From Bacteroidales bacterium (GTDB lineage: Bacteria > Bacteroidota > Bacteroidia > Bacteroidales > WCHB1-69), in NCBI GenBank assembly GCA_017964755.1, contig JAGCRI010000004.1:1-7438 (forward strand): a DNA stretch of 7,438 nt, written 5' to 3'. A program made the translations under genes and the position numbers. This document shows, piece after piece, positions 5,870 through 7,438 of this stretch (position 1 is the first letter of the stretch; each line of letters starts with the position of its first letter). The notes beneath the pieces were generated by a model. It had not been told where the DNA came from, ran no database searches, and worked only from the letters and a program-made list of their open reading frames with translations.

Positions 5870-7438
5870 ATGACGACAGAAGAATTCCAAAAAGAACTGA
5901 GACAAGGCATACCTGAGGAACTGCCTGCACCGAAACCATACGACAAAACCGTGAACCACGCTCCAAAGCGTAAGGATATTCTCACCAAAGAAGAGAAAAA
6001 ACTGGCTTTAAAGAACGCACTCCGCTATTTCAAACCGGAATGGCATTCAATACTTGCCCCTGAGTTCATGCAGGAATTGCACGATTACGGCAGAATTTAC
6101 ATGTACCGTTTCCGCCCCGACTATCCGATGTATGCGCGCCCGATAGACGTCTATCCGGCAAAATGCAGGCAGGCGGCGGCCATAATGCTGATGATTCAGA
6201 ACAATCTTGACCCGGCGGTGGCTCAGCACCCACACGAACTCATCACTTACGGCGGCAACGGAGCAGTGTTCCAGAATTGGGCACAGTACCGCCTTGCCAT
6301 GAAATATCTGTCGGAAATGGAAGAAGACCAGACACTCGCGATGTATTCCGGCAACCCGATGGGGCTTTTCCCATCGCACAAGGATGCGCCACGCGTTGTG
6401 GTTACAAACGGAATGGTGATTCCAAATTACTCTAAACCAGACCATTGGGAGAAATTCAACGCGATGGGTGTCAGCCAGTACGGACAGATGACAGCTGGTT
6501 CGTATATGTATATCGGGCCTCAGGGCATTGTTCACGGCACGACTATCACAGTGCTGAACGCCTGCCGCAAAATCGGCGGCAATCCTGCGGGGCGGCTCTT
6601 CATCACAGCAGGGCTTGGCGGGATGTCTGGTGCACAGCCGAAAGCTGGCAACATTGCCGGCGTTGTCTCAGTTACCGCTGAAATTAACCCCGCCGCTGCA
6701 CGCAAACGCTTTGATCAAGGCTGGGTGGACGAAATCTGTGAGGATTTGCCTGAACTGATGCAAAAGGTGGAGAAGGCGCGCTCTGAAAAAGTGGCCCGCT
6801 CTTTCGCTTACCAAGGCAATATCGTGGATTTGTGGGAATATTGCGTGGAACATAACGTCAACGTTGATCTCGGCTCAGACCAGACCTCTCTCCACAATCC
6901 ATGGGCTGGCGGCTACTATCCGGTCGGCATTTCCTTTGAAGATTCTAAAGTCATGATGGCCGAAGAACCTGAAAAATTCAAGGCGGCGGTGCAGAAAAGC
7001 CTCTGCCGTCAGGTTGCGGCTATTAACAAATTGGCAGCCAAGGGAATGTACTTTTTCGATTACGGCAACGCCTTCCTTTTGGAGTCGAGCCGTGCCGGTG
7101 CTGATGTGCTCAAGGCAGATGGCACTTTCAAATATCCGTCATACGTTCAGGACATCATGGGGCCGCTCTGCTTCGACTACGGCTTCGGTCCGTTCCGCTG
7201 GGTATGCACTTCCGGCAAGCCCGAAGACCTCGAAATGACTGATATGCTGGCAATTAAGGTTTTGGAAGAGATAAGCCAACATGCACCGGCTGAAATCCAG
7301 CAACAGATGAAAGATAACATCACATGGATTAAAGGAGCGAAAGCGAATAATCTTGTTGTCGGCTCGCAGGCGCGTATTCTTTACGCCGATGCCGAGGGCA
7401 GAATCAAAATTGCCGAGGCGTTCAACAATGCAATCAAG
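5870..7438 (+). CDS. hutU: Urocanate hydratase (urocanase), N-terminal 523 residues
   Basis: Urocanase converts urocanate to 4-imidazolone-5-propionate, the second step of histidine degradation, in the cytoplasm with NAD+ as a tightly bound electrophilic cofactor. The frame is open from the ATG at 5870 to the window edge with no stop, so the 3' end is missing. Recognisable family blocks are YGGNGAVFQNWAQY (127-140), YGQMTAG (204-210), ITAGLGGMSGAQPKA (245-259), GSDQTSLHNPWAGGYYPVG (335-353) and CFDYGFGPFRW (434-444). Cys434 is a candidate for the active-site Cys described in the Pseudomonas enzyme (Cys410), though I could not align the two. The first 70 or so residues form an extension that I associate with the longer Bacteroidetes form (about 660-680 residues), so roughly 140-150 residues should follow, including the conserved RDHHD region. 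The start is supported by the upstream promoter, an AAAGGA 10 bases away, and the expected N-terminus. Other hut genes such as ftcD, hutI or hutH are likely but unseen. Confidence 0.96.
   Translation, partial: MTTEEFQKELRQGIPEELPAPKPYDKTVNHAPKRKDILTKEEKKLALKNALRYFKPEWHSILAPEFMQELHDYGRIYMYRFRPDYPMYARPIDVYPAKCRQAAAIMLMIQNNLDPAVAQHPHELITYGGNGAVFQNWAQYRLAMKYLSEMEEDQTLAMYSGNPMGLFPSHKDAPRVVVTNGMVIPNYSKPDHWEKFNAMGVSQYGQMTAGSYMYIGPQGIVHGTTITVLNACRKIGGNPAGRLFITAGLGGMSGAQPKAGNIAGVVSVTAEINPAAARKRFDQGWVDEICEDLPELMQKVEKARSEKVARSFAYQGNIVDLWEYCVEHNVNVDLGSDQTSLHNPWAGGYYPVGISFEDSKVMMAEEPEKFKAAVQKSLCRQVAAINKLAAKGMYFFDYGNAFLLESSRAGADVLKADGTFKYPSYVQDIMGPLCFDYGFGPFRWVCTSGKPEDLEMTDMLAIKVLEEISQHAPAEIQQQMKDNITWIKGAKANNLVVGSQARILYADAEGRIKIAEAFNNAIK

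Noticed and set aside
6047..7238. Several short frames on both strands within 6047-7238
   Set aside because: They all overlap the hutU frame, which is open throughout and carries strong urocanase motifs.

Overview
The window looks like ordinary chromosome from a member of the Bacteroidota, most likely Bacteroidales. Three things point there. Two intergenic regions carry an exact match to the Bacteroidetes -7 promoter element TAnnTTTG. Starts lack strong Shine-Dalgarno sequences and sit in A-rich leaders. The urocanase has the long N-terminal extension I associate with Bacteroidetes homologues. Genus or species cannot be fixed from this sequence alone. All recognisable genes lie on the + strand.

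Layout: (1) 1-363 is the 3' end of a peptidase T gene (zinc tripeptidase). (2) 364-441 is a short spacer with a probable promoter for the next gene. (3) 442-1779 is ffh, the signal recognition particle GTPase. (4) 1785-3242 encodes a 485-residue protein of unknown function with a Sec signal peptide. (5) 3246-5690 is a MutS2-family ATPase with a C-terminal Smr domain. (6) 5691-5869 is an AT-rich spacer with a second, better promoter. (7) 5870 to the window end is the first 523 codons of hutU, urocanate hydratase, which is open to the edge with no stop.

The ffh, unknown-gene and mutS2 frames are separated by only 5 and 3 bases, so they probably form one transcription unit started from the promoter before ffh. 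The three products do not form an obvious pathway: membrane targeting of nascent proteins, an exported protein of unknown role, and a DNA-structure or ribosome-acting ATPase/nuclease. hutU has its own promoter and probably opens a histidine-degradation operon that continues past the window. PepT releases amino acids from tripeptides and HutU catabolises a histidine breakdown product. Both suit a peptide- or amino-acid-using lifestyle, but nothing here ties the two genes together.

I found no RNA genes, mobile elements, CRISPR arrays, attachment sites or notable repeats, and no convincing evidence of a new multi-gene system. The least explained item is the exported protein between ffh and mutS2.
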